Shown here: piece by piece, positions 7,823-15,261 of the stretch
Position numbering within the stretch: the stretch's first letter is position 1
How the letters are laid out: the number at the start of each line of letters is the position of its first letter
NCBI GenBank assembly: GCA_903873545.1
Contig: CAIQPA010000006.1
Coordinates: 1-16,499 of the forward strand
Length of the DNA: 16,499 nt
Direction: 5' to 3'
Source: an uncultured delta proteobacterium
GTDB lineage: Bacteria; Myxococcota_A; Bradymonadia; REDH01
Position numbers and translations under genes: made by a program
The notes under the pieces: generated by a model
Seen by the model: only the letters and a program-made list of their open reading frames with translations
The model's database searches: none
What the model was told of the DNA's origin: nothing

Positions 7823-8082
7823 CTTCGTTGTCGCTCGATCTTCGCGGTGGTACACGCCGCCGCAGCTCGGGTGAAAGTGTTGCAAAAGCAACCAAGTGGA
7901 CGGGCCTCATCGACAGGCGCCCCCGTGGGGTTCGTGTCGTGCTCGGCGACTGTTTGCTTGGCCCCAGCCCCTCGATGTGAGCACAATTTACCCCCATTGA
8001 CTTCTACCGCAGGCTGCTTTGCGCCGCGGAGACCGCCGCCCCCCAACACTGCTATTCCTGTCTGCCGACCGAGAGGTTTTCG

Positions 8083-9441
8083 ATGTTCATGTTCGATGAG
8101 AAGCCGTCCAATCGTGGTGCCCGTCTCAAGGTCTTCGGCGTAGGTGGGGGCGGCGGAAACGCGCTGAACACCATGATCGCTGCCGGGCTTGAGGGCATCG
8201 AGTTCATCGCGGCCAACACCGACATGCAGGCGCTTGAGCGCAACCTCGCCCCCGTGAAGATTCAGCTCGGTGCCGACCTCACCAAGGGCCTCGGCGCGGG
8301 CGCCAATCCCAACGTCGGCCGGGAGGCCGCGCTCGCCGATGAGGCCCAGATCCGCGCCGCCCTCGAGGGCTCCGACATGGTCTTCGTGACGGCAGGCATG
8401 GGCGGCGGAACCGGCACCGGCGCAGCGCCCGTTGTCGCACGGATCGCCCGCGAACTCGGCGCGCTCACGGTCGGCGTCGTCACCAAGCCCTTCCAGTTCG
8501 AAGGCAATCGCCGCGCCCGTGCGGCCGCCGAAGGCCTCACCGCCCTCCGCAAAGAGGTCGACACCCTCATCGTCGTGCCCAACTACCGGCTCCTCTCCAC
8601 GGTCGGCCCCAACGCAACCCTGCTTGAGGCCTTCCAGCAGGTCGACGCAGTGCTTCTCAACGCAGTGCAGGGCATCTCCGACCTCATCGCGGTCGGCGGC
8701 TACATCAACGTCGACTTCGCCGACGTCCGCTCCGTCATGAGCAACATGGGTCTAGCGCTCATGGGCACCGGCCGTGCCTCCGGCCCCGGCCGCGCCACCG
8801 AAGCAGCCTCCATCGCCATCTCGAGCCCGCTCCTCGAAGGGGCCTCGATCGACGGTGCCACGGGCGTCCTCATCAACGTCACCGGTGGCCTCAACCTCGG
8901 CATCCACGAGGTCAACGCGGCAGCCGAGATCATCAACAATGCCGCCGACCCTGATGCCAACATCATCTTCGGCGCCGTCATCGACGAGTCCATGGAGGAC
9001 GAGATCAAGGTGACGGTCATCGCCACCGGCTTTGACCGCCCCGACATCGTCACCGGCACCCCGACCCGCCTCGCCACCGTCACGCAGCCTGCAGCCCCCG
9101 CGACCGGCGTTGCCGACACCGGTCCGCAGCGCACCCTGAACCAGAGCGAGATGGCCCCCGCCTCCGGCCAGTATGCCGCCGTTGCTCAGGCCGCTCCCGC
9201 GATCCAGCCGCCGCCGCTGCACCGCGCCCCGCGCTCCGAGATGGCCCCCCAGCAGGTCTCCGCGCAGGTCTTCTCTGCGCAGCCGCTCCCTGCTTCGCCC
9301 CGCATCGCCCGCGTCACCGCCCCAACGCCGGCCGTCGCCGATGACGCTGCGCTCCGCGCCCTCTTTGCAGAGGCGACGGTGCAGGATGATCATGAGCTCG
9401 GTGTCGTCCTCCGCGGTCGCGACTACTCTGGCAAGAAGTAG
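8083..9441 (+). CDS. ftsZ: Cell division protein FtsZ
   Basis: FtsZ is the tubulin-like GTPase that forms the Z ring. The product has 452 residues. The GTPase core (about 12-320) has VFGVGGGGGNALNTM (17-31), the tubulin signature GMGGGTGTGAAP (105-116), the PFQFEGNRR segment (136-144) and the T7 synergy loop INVDFADV (208-215) with its catalytic Asp residues. PNYRLL (166-171) replaces the commoner PNDKLL/PNDRLL. A variable linker of about 100 residues follows, rich in Ala, Pro and Gln and with SEMAP twice (355-359, 385-389). The conserved C-terminal peptide that binds FtsA and ZipA-like partners (consensus D-I/V-P-x-F-L-R) is not recognisable; ELGVVLR (438-444) is the nearest. The start is ATG with GAGAGG at 8071-8076; an ATG at 8089 is an alternative. 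Confidence 0.97.
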   Translation: MFMFDEKPSNRGARLKVFGVGGGGGNALNTMIAAGLEGIEFIAANTDMQALERNLAPVKIQLGADLTKGLGAGANPNVGREAALADEAQIRAALEGSDMVFVTAGMGGGTGTGAAPVVARIARELGALTVGVVTKPFQFEGNRRARAAAEGLTALRKEVDTLIVVPNYRLLSTVGPNATLLEAFQQVDAVLLNAVQGISDLIAVGGYINVDFADVRSVMSNMGLALMGTGRASGPGRATEAASIAISSPLLEGASIDGATGVLINVTGGLNLGIHEVNAAAEIINNAADPDANIIFGAVIDESMEDEIKVTVIATGFDRPDIVTGTPTRLATVTQPAAPATGVADTGPQRTLNQSEMAPASGQYAAVAQAAPAIQPPPLHRAPRSEMAPQQVSAQVFSAQPLPASPRIARVTAPTPAVADDAALRALFAEATVQDDHELGVVLRGRDYSGKK

Positions 9442-9450
9442 CGCCACCCG

Positions 9451-10206
9451 GTGACAGCCTCCCCCCAAGTTGCCGTCCTGCTCTACGAGCCGCAGGACCC
9501 TATCAACATCGGATCGGTCGTCCGCGCCTGCAACAACTGCGGCTGCGACGACCTGCGCCTGCTGCGACCGCGGACCGCCGAGGCCCGCGCCGTCCTCATC
9601 TCCGCCCCCCACGGTGAGACCTTCTTCCGTAACTCCGTCACCGTCTATCACGACTGGGAGCCGGCAGCGGAGGGGCTCCACCGTGTCATCGCCGTCTCGG
9701 GCCGAAGCCACGCAACCCGGACGCCGGTGATGACGCTCGATGCAGCCTTCACCATGCTCGAACAGGCCCCCGAGCACCGCGTCGGCTTTGTCTTTGGCCG
9801 CGAAGATGCCGGCCTGCCCAACCATGTTGTCGACCGCTGCGACGCCATCGTCACCCTCGAGGCGGTAGAGGAGCACTACTCCTACAACCTCGCACAGGCG
9901 GTCCTCCTGGTGCTCCACCGCGCGATGCTCCGGTGGCCGCACCGCGAGGGCGCCGTGCTCCGCGCCGCCCTCCGCGCCGCCTCACTCGCCAAGCCACGGA
10001 CCTCCACCTCCGGTAGCCGCGAGCGCTACATGGGCGAGGTGGAGCGGATGCTCGACCGCATCGGCTTCTTCAAGGGCGACCAACATGAAAATGTGGTCCG
10101 GACCCTGCGCCACCTCATCCGGAAGGCCGACCCCGATGAGCAGGAGCTCGCCACCCTCTGGGGTATTCTCTCGCAGGTCGAACGCGTGGCCCCCGCGCAG
10201 GAGTAG
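9451..10206 (+). CDS. trmJ: TrmJ-family tRNA (cytidine/uridine 2'-O-) methyltransferase
   Basis: This is a SpoU/TrmH (SPOUT) superfamily methyltransferase of 251 residues that uses S-adenosylmethionine through a C-terminal trefoil knot. The three SPOUT motifs are present: NIGSVVRACNNCG (19-31), GFVFGREDAGLPN (112-124) and YSYNLAQAVLLV (143-154). The C-terminal extension RYMGEVERMLDRIGFF, then LRHLIRKADPDEQEL and LWGIL, matches the tail typical of TrmJ, which methylates position 32 of tRNA anticodon loops. Other TrmH-like 2'-O-methyltransferases lack this tail. The start is a GTG nine bases after ftsZ, with no good ribosome site, which suggests translational coupling to ftsZ. Whether it modifies Cm32, Um32 or both cannot be read from sequence. 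Confidence 0.8.
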   Translation: MTASPQVAVLLYEPQDPINIGSVVRACNNCGCDDLRLLRPRTAEARAVLISAPHGETFFRNSVTVYHDWEPAAEGLHRVIAVSGRSHATRTPVMTLDAAFTMLEQAPEHRVGFVFGREDAGLPNHVVDRCDAIVTLEAVEEHYSYNLAQAVLLVLHRAMLRWPHREGAVLRAALRAASLAKPRTSTSGSRERYMGEVERMLDRIGFFKGDQHENVVRTLRHLIRKADPDEQELATLWGILSQVERVAPAQE

Positions 10207-10248
10207 CCGGCCCACCGTTGCGGCAGGCCTGTTTCATGTGATACCCAT

Positions 10249-10275
10249 TACCCGAGCGTCTTGCTCTATCGGGTA
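10249..10275 (+). promoter_or_regulatory. Perfect 7-bp dyad upstream of the uncharacterised gene (candidate operator)
   Basis: TACCCGA (10249-10255) and TCGGGTA (10269-10275) form a perfect inverted repeat with a 13-base spacer. The dyad ends where the AGAGG ribosome site (10275-10279) for the next gene begins, and a TTG codon at 10261 lies in the spacer. No T run follows, so it is not a terminator. A weak promoter-like pair (TTGCGG 10218-10223 and GATACC 10240-10245) lies just upstream. It may be an operator or an mRNA hairpin affecting translation. Confidence 0.4.
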
Positions 10276-10284
10276 GAGGTCTGC

Positions 10285-11007
10285 GTGGAATCGCTAGAGC
10301 AATATCGAGATGTCGCCTGGCTGAGCCCCGCAGACCTTCGAAATGCAGTGCTCGATGCACTCATCGCTCATCCTGTGACCGCCTACCACGGCCGCCTCGT
10401 GCTGCGTGCCACAGTCGACCTGCTGGTCCGAGAGGGAATCGGCGTGCTCCCTGACCCCATCGAAGGCGAGTTGCACGCCTTTCGTCAGGCCACCTCCCTC
10501 CTCATCGGCGCCCTCCTCAAGATCAATGGCGCCAACAACGCCGGCATCAAGTCCGAGGTCGCAAGCCGTGATGCTGCGGGGCTTGAGGCGGTGGCGCGGG
10601 CGCTCGTCGCCCGCATGAGCGCCCGCCCCTCCAACATCATCCCCGAGGCGCCCGAAGAGAACAGGAACCCGCCTTCACGCGAGGAGAACCGATTGGAGTC
10701 GCGCCCCATGCACGCCGCGGTCCCGACGCCCATGGTGCGCGAGCCGGCGCCCGATGCGCTCCTCTTTCGCTCCCCCGAGTTCGAAGCGCTGGCACACGAG
10801 CATTTCACCCCACCGCCGGTCGCGCACCAGCAGGCTGCCGCGGTAGAGGTTGGCATGTGGGCCAACGTTGCCGTCCTTGACGGGGTGCAGCTCTCCATCC
10901 GCGGTGATGTTTACGGCCGGCTGGTCGCAACCCGTCGGCCGGAGGAGATCCTCCATGCTGTCCGCGCAGCACTCGAAGCCGTCACAGCAGGCCGCGTTCG
11001 GCAATAG
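10285..11007 (+). CDS. Uncharacterised protein, two folded regions joined by a disordered linker
   Basis: I do not recognise this protein. From GTG 10285 it has 240 residues. That start has AGAGG (10275-10279) five bases ahead; a TTG at 10261 would add eight residues but has no ribosome site and lies inside the dyad spacer. The N-terminal part (1-115) looks helical, with WLSPADLRNAVLDALI and AYHGRLVLRATVDLLV, then a polar Pro/Glu/Arg-rich linker (115-155). A short C-terminal domain contains GMWANVAVLDGVQLSIRGDV (190-209) and a final helix. The N-terminal helices followed by a short beta-rich tail are faintly like MerR-type regulators, but I would not assign it. There is no signal peptide or membrane segment. 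It ends 12 bases from the convergent lipoprotein gene. Confidence 0.7.
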   Translation: MESLEQYRDVAWLSPADLRNAVLDALIAHPVTAYHGRLVLRATVDLLVREGIGVLPDPIEGELHAFRQATSLLIGALLKINGANNAGIKSEVASRDAAGLEAVARALVARMSARPSNIIPEAPEENRNPPSREENRLESRPMHAAVPTPMVREPAPDALLFRSPEFEALAHEHFTPPPVAHQQAAAVEVGMWANVAVLDGVQLSIRGDVYGRLVATRRPEEILHAVRAALEAVTAGRVRQ

Positions 11008-11019
11008 CGGACTGATGGG

Positions 11020-11346
11020 CTACGGCGCGGGCGCCGGCTCGAAGCAGAACTTCGGGCCCTCGAGGTCCGTGCGGCAGACATAGCCTTCGTCGCTCCGGCA
11101 GTCGTCGTTCGAACTGCACGGCTTCATGCAGGCGCTCAATCCGCCAAAGTCGGCACACACCGACTCGCTCGGGCACTCCGATGAGGAGGTGCAGTCATAC
11201 AGCGTGCAGTAGCCCGCCTCTGCCGTCGTGTCGCACACCTGGCCCACGCCGCACTCGGCTGAGGCCGCGCAGGCGTCGCCTACCTCCGGCGTGCAGCCGT
11301 AGAGAGCGAGCATCAGAGAGAGAGCGAAAATCAGGCGACCCAGCAT
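11020..11346 (-). CDS. Small cysteine-rich lipoprotein with three four-cysteine modules
   Basis: The 108-residue product starts with a lipoprotein signal peptide: a short MLGR n-region, a hydrophobic core, then LALYGC with Cys18 as the predicted lipidated residue. The mature part has 12 further cysteines arranged as three tandem modules: 26-32-38-47 and 52-58-64-73 (both C-x5-C-x5-C-x8-C), and 77-83-91-101 (C-x5-C-x7-C-x9-C). This suggests six disulfides and a periplasmic or surface location. Similar Cys-rich lipoproteins are common in myxobacteria and relatives. On the - strand an AGGGGA ribosome site precedes the ATG. The gene is convergent with the uncharacterised gene and divergent from oppA. 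Function is unknown; the regular module spacing argues for a real protein. Confidence 0.8.
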   Translation of the reverse strand: MLGRLIFALSLMLALYGCTPEVGDACAASAECGVGQVCDTTAEAGYCTLYDCTSSSECPSESVCADFGGLSACMKPCSSNDDCRSDEGYVCRTDLEGPKFCFEPAPAP

Positions 11347-11441
11347 GCCGTCCCCTTGCCCAATGTCAGATCAAACCGCAAGCGCCGCATTGACGGATGA
11401 GCCCGAATCTCGCAGACATTGCGCTCTCTCTTGGGATGCCG
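11347..11441. promoter_or_regulatory. Divergent spacer between the lipoprotein gene and oppA
   Basis: About 95 bases separate the start of the - strand lipoprotein gene from the preferred oppA start. Promoters for both directions should lie here or slightly inside the flanking genes. I see no clear -35/-10 pair or dyad. Confidence 0.35.
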
Positions 11442-13052
11442 ATGACCCGAACCCCTCAACGCCTCCGCTGCCTCACGCTGCTGCTCTGCTGCGTCGTTGC
11501 GATGCTCTCCGCCGCCTGTGGTGTAGAGCAGCCCGAGCGTCCCGCCGACACCTTTGCCTTCGCGCTCGGCTCCGACCCTGAGACCTTCGACCCCGGCTCC
11601 ATGTCGGGTTCGGTGGAGGGCGATGTCGCCTACCAGCTCTTCGAAGGCCTCCTTGCGCCCGCTGCCGATGACGGACCGCCCGAACCGGGCGTCGCCGAAC
11701 GGTTCGACCTCTCCGCCGATGGCCGCACCTACACCTTCCATCTCCGGCCCAACGCCCGCTGGTCGAACGGCGACCCCCTCACAGCTGCTGACTTCGACTA
11801 CGCGTGGCGCCGCGTCCTCAAACACAAGGTGGCGGCCGACTACATCAACCTCTTCCGTCTGGTGCGCGGCGCCGCTGCCTACGAGGCCGACCCAACGAAC
11901 GAGGCGCTGCTCGGACTGCGTGTCGATGGGCCCTCCACCTTCATTGTCGAACTCGCCCAGCCCGTGGCCTACTTTCCCGAACTGGTCTCCTTCTATCCCA
12001 TGTTCCCGGTCCATCGCGGCTCGGTCGAGAAGTGGGGCGAGCAGGAGGCCTTCAAGCCGGAGCGCATCGTCAGCAACGGCGCCTACAAGATGGAGGCCTA
12101 CCTTCGGCGCCTCCGGATCGATGCCGCGTTGAATCCGCACTATTGGGGCCGCGCCGACGTCACGATGAAGCGCATCTCCATGCTCATCGTCGAAGACGAG
12201 GCGGCCCGCGTGAACGCCTTCGACGACGGCCGCCTGGACTGGGTCAACCAGCTCCCCAGCAACCAGATTCTCTCGCTCCGCACCCGCGATACCTTCCGCC
12301 GAACCGAGATGCTCGGCACCTACTTCCTCCGCTTCAACGTCACCAAGCCCCCCTTCAACGACCCCCGGGTCCGACACGCACTCTCGCTCGCCGTCGACCG
12401 AGAACTCCTCTGCCGCTGCACCCTCTCTGACCTCTACAAGCCAGCCACCGGCATGGTCCCCAGCCTGCCCGGCTACCCGGCCAGCGATGCTGTTCGGTAC
12501 GATCCTGCCGAGGCCCGTCGCCTCCTCGCCGCAGCCGGATTCCCCGGCGGCAAGGGCTTCCCCACCGTCACCTACCTCTACAACACCAGCGAGAACCACA
12601 AGATTGTGGCCGAGGGGCTCCAGGACATCTGGAAGTCCGAGCTCGGCATCGAGGTGCAGCTCGTGAATCAGGAGTGGAAGGTCTATCTCGATGCCCTCGA
12701 GCGCCTCGATTTCGACATCGCCCGCGGCGGATGGATCGGCGACTATGTCGACCCCAACACCTTCCTCGACCTCTGGCGGACGGGAGACGAGAACAACCAC
12801 ACCGGCTGGTCAAACGCCGGCTTCGACGGGCTCATCGACAAGGCCGCGCAGACGCCCGACCCCGCCGCCCGCCTTGCCGTTCTACGCGACGCGGAGGCCA
12901 TTCTTCTGCGTGAGCTCCCCGTGATGCCCATCTACAACTACGCCGAGTTCCACCTGCTGCAGGGCGACGTCGAGGGGTGGAAGCCCAACCTCCGCGATGT
13001 CCACCTCGCGCGCCACATCCGCAAACGGCCGCAGGCCGGGGCAGGGCACTAA
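11442..13052 (+). CDS. oppA: Peptide ABC transporter substrate-binding lipoprotein (OppA type)
   Basis: This is a family 5 extracellular solute-binding protein that captures oligopeptides and delivers them to OppB/OppC. From ATG 11442 it has 536 residues, the normal size. The signal peptide MTRTPQRLR plus a hydrophobic core ends at LSAAC-G, making Cys26 the probable lipidated residue; Ser at -3 is a less usual lipobox. ATGs at 11436 and 11397 are alternatives, and none has a clear ribosome site. Family motifs are DGRTYTFHLRPNARWSNGDP (93-112), FNVTKPPFNDPRVRHALSLA (298-317) and GWIGDYVDPNTFLDLW (430-445), followed by NAGFDGLIDKA and LPVMPIYNY. The closest style is OppA/MppA, which bind peptides including murein peptides, rather than nickel binders. 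The true ligand cannot be read from sequence. Confidence 0.9.
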   Translation: MTRTPQRLRCLTLLLCCVVAMLSAACGVEQPERPADTFAFALGSDPETFDPGSMSGSVEGDVAYQLFEGLLAPAADDGPPEPGVAERFDLSADGRTYTFHLRPNARWSNGDPLTAADFDYAWRRVLKHKVAADYINLFRLVRGAAAYEADPTNEALLGLRVDGPSTFIVELAQPVAYFPELVSFYPMFPVHRGSVEKWGEQEAFKPERIVSNGAYKMEAYLRRLRIDAALNPHYWGRADVTMKRISMLIVEDEAARVNAFDDGRLDWVNQLPSNQILSLRTRDTFRRTEMLGTYFLRFNVTKPPFNDPRVRHALSLAVDRELLCRCTLSDLYKPATGMVPSLPGYPASDAVRYDPAEARRLLAAAGFPGGKGFPTVTYLYNTSENHKIVAEGLQDIWKSELGIEVQLVNQEWKVYLDALERLDFDIARGGWIGDYVDPNTFLDLWRTGDENNHTGWSNAGFDGLIDKAAQTPDPAARLAVLRDAEAILLRELPVMPIYNYAEFHLLQGDVEGWKPNLRDVHLARHIRKRPQAGAGH

Positions 13053-13054
13053 AC

Positions 13055-13981
13055 ATGCTCCGCTCCCTCGCCTCACGCCTGCTGCAGAACCTCGCGGTCC
13101 TCTTCGTGGTCCTCTCGCTCTCCTTCCTTGTCATGAAGTTGGCGCCGGGAAGCCCGCTGTCCAGAGACCGCGACCTGCCGCCCGAGATCGAGGCCATGCT
13201 CGAGGAGCAGTATGGCCTCAACAAACCCCTCGTCGCGCAGTACTTCGACTACATCGGCCGGCTCGCTCACGGCGACCTCGGGCCCTCCATCAAGCAGGAG
13301 GCGCCGGTCGCCGACATCCTCCTCGCCGCGCTCCCCTACTCGCTCATCACCGGCCTGCAGGCCATGGCCTTCGCGCTGATCGTCGGCATCCCCCTTGGCA
13401 TTCTGGCCGCCATGCGCCCGCGAACCTTCTGGGACCACGCGACAATGGCCATCTCCACCCTCGCCATCTCGGTGCCCAACTTCGTGCTCGGGCCACTCCT
13501 GATCCTGGTCTTCGCCCTCGGCCTCGGCTGGACCCGTACCGGCGGCTGGGCCGGCTGGAGCGACTCGATTTTGCCGAGCATCAGCCTCGGCTGCTTCTAC
13601 ATGGCCTACGTCTCCCGACTCGCCCGGTCTGGGATGCTTGAGGTCTCGCGACTCGACCATGTCCGAACGGCGCGTGCCAAGGGTGCGAGCGAAACGCGCG
13701 TGGTGCTGGTTCACATTCTTCGCGCCGGGCTGCTTCCGGTCGTCAGCTTCCTCGGTCCTGCCTTCGCCGCTGTCCTCACCGGCTCGGTCGTGGTGGAGCG
13801 GGTCTTCAATGTGCCGGGCATCGGCACCTTCTTCGTCGATGCTGCCTTCAACCGCGACTACTTCCTCGTCCTCGGAGCCATCCTCGTCTACTCGGTGCTC
13901 CTGGTCATGCTGAACCTCGCGGTCGACCTCGTCTATTCGGTCATTGATCCCCGCATCACCCTCGACGGCAAGCAGGCATGA
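13055..13981 (+). CDS. oppB: Peptide ABC transporter permease (OppB type)
   Basis: OppB is one of the two inner-membrane permease subunits of the peptide importer. From ATG 13055, two bases after the oppA stop, it has 308 residues. The open frame further upstream overlaps oppA and has no permease character. About six membrane segments are visible. The N-terminal OppB signature is MKLAPGSPLS (27-36) with LNKPLVAQYFDYI (55-67) and GDLGPSI (73-79). The EAA loop that contacts the ATPase is at about 205-226 (TARAKGASETRVVLVHILRA). VERVFNVPGIG (247-257) and the terminal DLVYSVIDPRI are typical. The end overlaps oppC by ATGA (13978-13981), consistent with stoichiometric translation. Confidence 0.93.
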   Translation: MLRSLASRLLQNLAVLFVVLSLSFLVMKLAPGSPLSRDRDLPPEIEAMLEEQYGLNKPLVAQYFDYIGRLAHGDLGPSIKQEAPVADILLAALPYSLITGLQAMAFALIVGIPLGILAAMRPRTFWDHATMAISTLAISVPNFVLGPLLILVFALGLGWTRTGGWAGWSDSILPSISLGCFYMAYVSRLARSGMLEVSRLDHVRTARAKGASETRVVLVHILRAGLLPVVSFLGPAFAAVLTGSVVVERVFNVPGIGTFFVDAAFNRDYFLVLGAILVYSVLLVMLNLAVDLVYSVIDPRITLDGKQA

Positions 13982-15252
13982 GCGGCACCGCGCAGTCACA
14001 GCCCGAGTCGCCCTGGGCACGCGCCTGGCGCGGCTTCAAGAAGAACCGGCTGGCCATGATCAGTCTGGTCTTCCTGCTGGTCGTCAGCCTGCTCGCCATC
14101 ATGCAGCCGCTCGTGGAGCGGTATGTCACACGCTTCACCGTCGTGGAGAATCACCCCTGCCACCGCTACCTGCCGCCTGGCGCCCGCGGCATCCCGCGCG
14201 ACAATTTCATCCTCGCGCCGGTTGCGGACGCCTCCAGCGCGGCGGCCGACCTTGATCGAGACGGACAATGGACCGCGCTCGAACTCTCCGAGGCGCTCGC
14301 CCGCGAAGAGATGGCAGCGCTCGACGACGACGGCGACGGCGCGCTGAACGCAGCCGAACTCGACGACGCGCCTCGCGCGCTCACGGCTCCCGCTGCGGCC
14401 GTCCTCAAAAGCCTCGACAAGGATGGCAGCGGAACGCTCAACGCTCAGGAGGCGCGCGCCATCATCGACCTCTTCCCTATCGGTGAGGCCACCGCCTGGA
14501 CCCGCCGTTTCGACACCGACGCCGACGGCAAACTCTCCGCCACCGAGTTCCCAGGCCTCCCGCGCCCGGCAACCTTCTGGGCAGGCACCGACAGCCTCGG
14601 CCGCGACCTGGCCATTCGCCTCGTCTACGGCGCCCGCATCAGCCTCATGGTCGGTCTGCTCGCAACCCTCGTCTCGCTGGTCATCGGCCTCATCTGGGGC
14701 GCTGTTGCCGGCTGGAACGGCGGGCGCATCGACGCGCTGATGATGCGCATTGTCGATGTCCTCTATGGCCTGCCCTTCATGTTCCTCGTCATCCTGCTGA
14801 TGGTCGTCTTCGGCCGCGACATCCGGCTGCTCTACATCGCCATCGGCGCCATGAGCTGGCTCACCATGGCCCGTATCGTCCGCGGCCAGGTGCTCGCGCT
14901 CCGCAACCTCGAGTATGTTCAGGCGGCCCGCGCCGTCGGCGCCTCCACCACCTCCATCCTCTTCAAGCACCTGCTCCCCAACGCGCTCGGTCCCATCCTC
15001 GTCTATGCCACGCTGACCGTGCCTGAAACGATGCTTACAGAGTCCTTCCTCTCCTTCCTCGGACTCGGCGTGCAGGCGCCCTACACCTCGTGGGGAGCAC
15101 TCGCCAACGACGGCGCGCGGGCTGGCGTGATGCAGACCTACCCATGGCTGCTTCTCTTCCCTGGCTCTATCCTCACGCTCACCCTCTTCGCTCTCAACGT
15201 GGTCGGCGAGGCGCTGCGCGACGTTCTCGATCCGAGGTCGCAAAACGGCTAG
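13978..15252 (+). CDS. oppC: Peptide ABC transporter permease (OppC type) with a four-EF-hand insertion
   Basis: OppC is the second permease subunit of the peptide importer. At 424 residues it is about 120 longer than usual. The N-terminal cytoplasmic stretch FKKNRLAM and TM1 (about 26-42) are typical. The permease resumes at FWAGTDSLGRDLAIRLVYGA (200-219), followed by five membrane segments, the EAA loop (about 316-337, AARAVGASTTSILFKHLLPN) and FLGLGVQAPYTSWG (360-373). Between them, in the TM1-TM2 loop predicted to be periplasmic, are four complete EF-hand loops at residues 91-102, 116-127, 147-158 and 179-190. Each has acidic or polar ligands at positions 1, 3 and 5, Gly at 6 and Glu at 12. 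Base composition matches the neighbours. Calcium binding is a strong prediction; an effect on transport is inference. Confidence 0.93.
   Translation: MSGTAQSQPESPWARAWRGFKKNRLAMISLVFLLVVSLLAIMQPLVERYVTRFTVVENHPCHRYLPPGARGIPRDNFILAPVADASSAAADLDRDGQWTALELSEALAREEMAALDDDGDGALNAAELDDAPRALTAPAAAVLKSLDKDGSGTLNAQEARAIIDLFPIGEATAWTRRFDTDADGKLSATEFPGLPRPATFWAGTDSLGRDLAIRLVYGARISLMVGLLATLVSLVIGLIWGAVAGWNGGRIDALMMRIVDVLYGLPFMFLVILLMVVFGRDIRLLYIAIGAMSWLTMARIVRGQVLALRNLEYVQAARAVGASTTSILFKHLLPNALGPILVYATLTVPETMLTESFLSFLGLGVQAPYTSWGALANDGARAGVMQTYPWLLLFPGSILTLTLFALNVVGEALRDVLDPRSQNG
14248..14547 (+). other. Calmodulin-like four-EF-hand module inside OppC
   Basis: Four canonical 12-residue calcium loops: EF1 14248-14283 (DLDRDGQWTALE), EF2 14323-14358 (DDDGDGALNAAE), EF3 14416-14451 (DKDGSGTLNAQE) and EF4 14512-14547 (DTDADGKLSATE). 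All keep Asp at position 1, Gly at 6 and Glu at 12. Loops 2-4 have Leu at 8, the hydrophobic residue of the inter-loop strand; EF1 has Trp there. The four loops start 25, 31 and 32 residues apart, with helical sequence between them, so two EF-hand pairs are likely. Confidence 0.92.
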
Positions 15253-15261
15253 GAGCGGGCC

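Larger units (their letters stand above)
7628..8082 (+). promoter_or_regulatory. Non-coding ftsA-ftsZ leader with several hairpins
   Basis: This is the only long non-coding stretch in the window (455 bases). Its base composition is more even than that of the genes, and none of its reading frames looks protein-like. It contains a perfect 7-bp stem with an AAAA loop (7735-7752), a 6-bp stem (7776-7796), a terminator-like stem with a T run (7792-7822), a 5-bp stem with an AAAA loop (7879-7892) and a small palindrome TGTGAGCACA (7976-7985). The octamer TCCAAAAG occurs twice (7654-7661 and 7739-7746). TTGACT at 7997-8002 resembles a -35 box, but no convincing -10 is correctly spaced. The likely role is promoters and control for ftsZ; that is an inference. 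Confidence 0.5.

Noticed and set aside
7765..7980. Short + strand open frame of 71 codons in the ftsA-ftsZ leader
   Set aside because: No ribosome site, no motif or signal, and it runs across the hairpins; probably chance.
7976..7985. TGTGAGCACA palindrome resembling half of a CRP or LacI type operator
   Set aside because: Only ten bases, a single copy, and too short to name a regulator.
7997..8025. Possible ftsZ promoter beginning with TTGACT
   Set aside because: The -35-like box is good, but at 16-18 bases spacing the downstream hexamers are G/C-rich and do not resemble a -10 element.
7637..8143. + strand open frame (168 codons) across the ftsA-ftsZ gap
   Set aside because: It overlaps the ftsZ start in another frame, has irregular composition with many Pro/Arg/Ser residues and no motif. 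The region looks non-coding.
11331..12800. - strand open frame (489 codons) opposite oppA
   Set aside because: Val/Gly/Glu-rich shadow. The + strand frame has the full OppA architecture and a lipoprotein signal.
12977..13054. N-terminal extension of oppB into oppA
   Set aside because: The extra 26 residues are Pro/Arg-rich and overlap oppA. The ATG at 13055 begins the normal first membrane segment.
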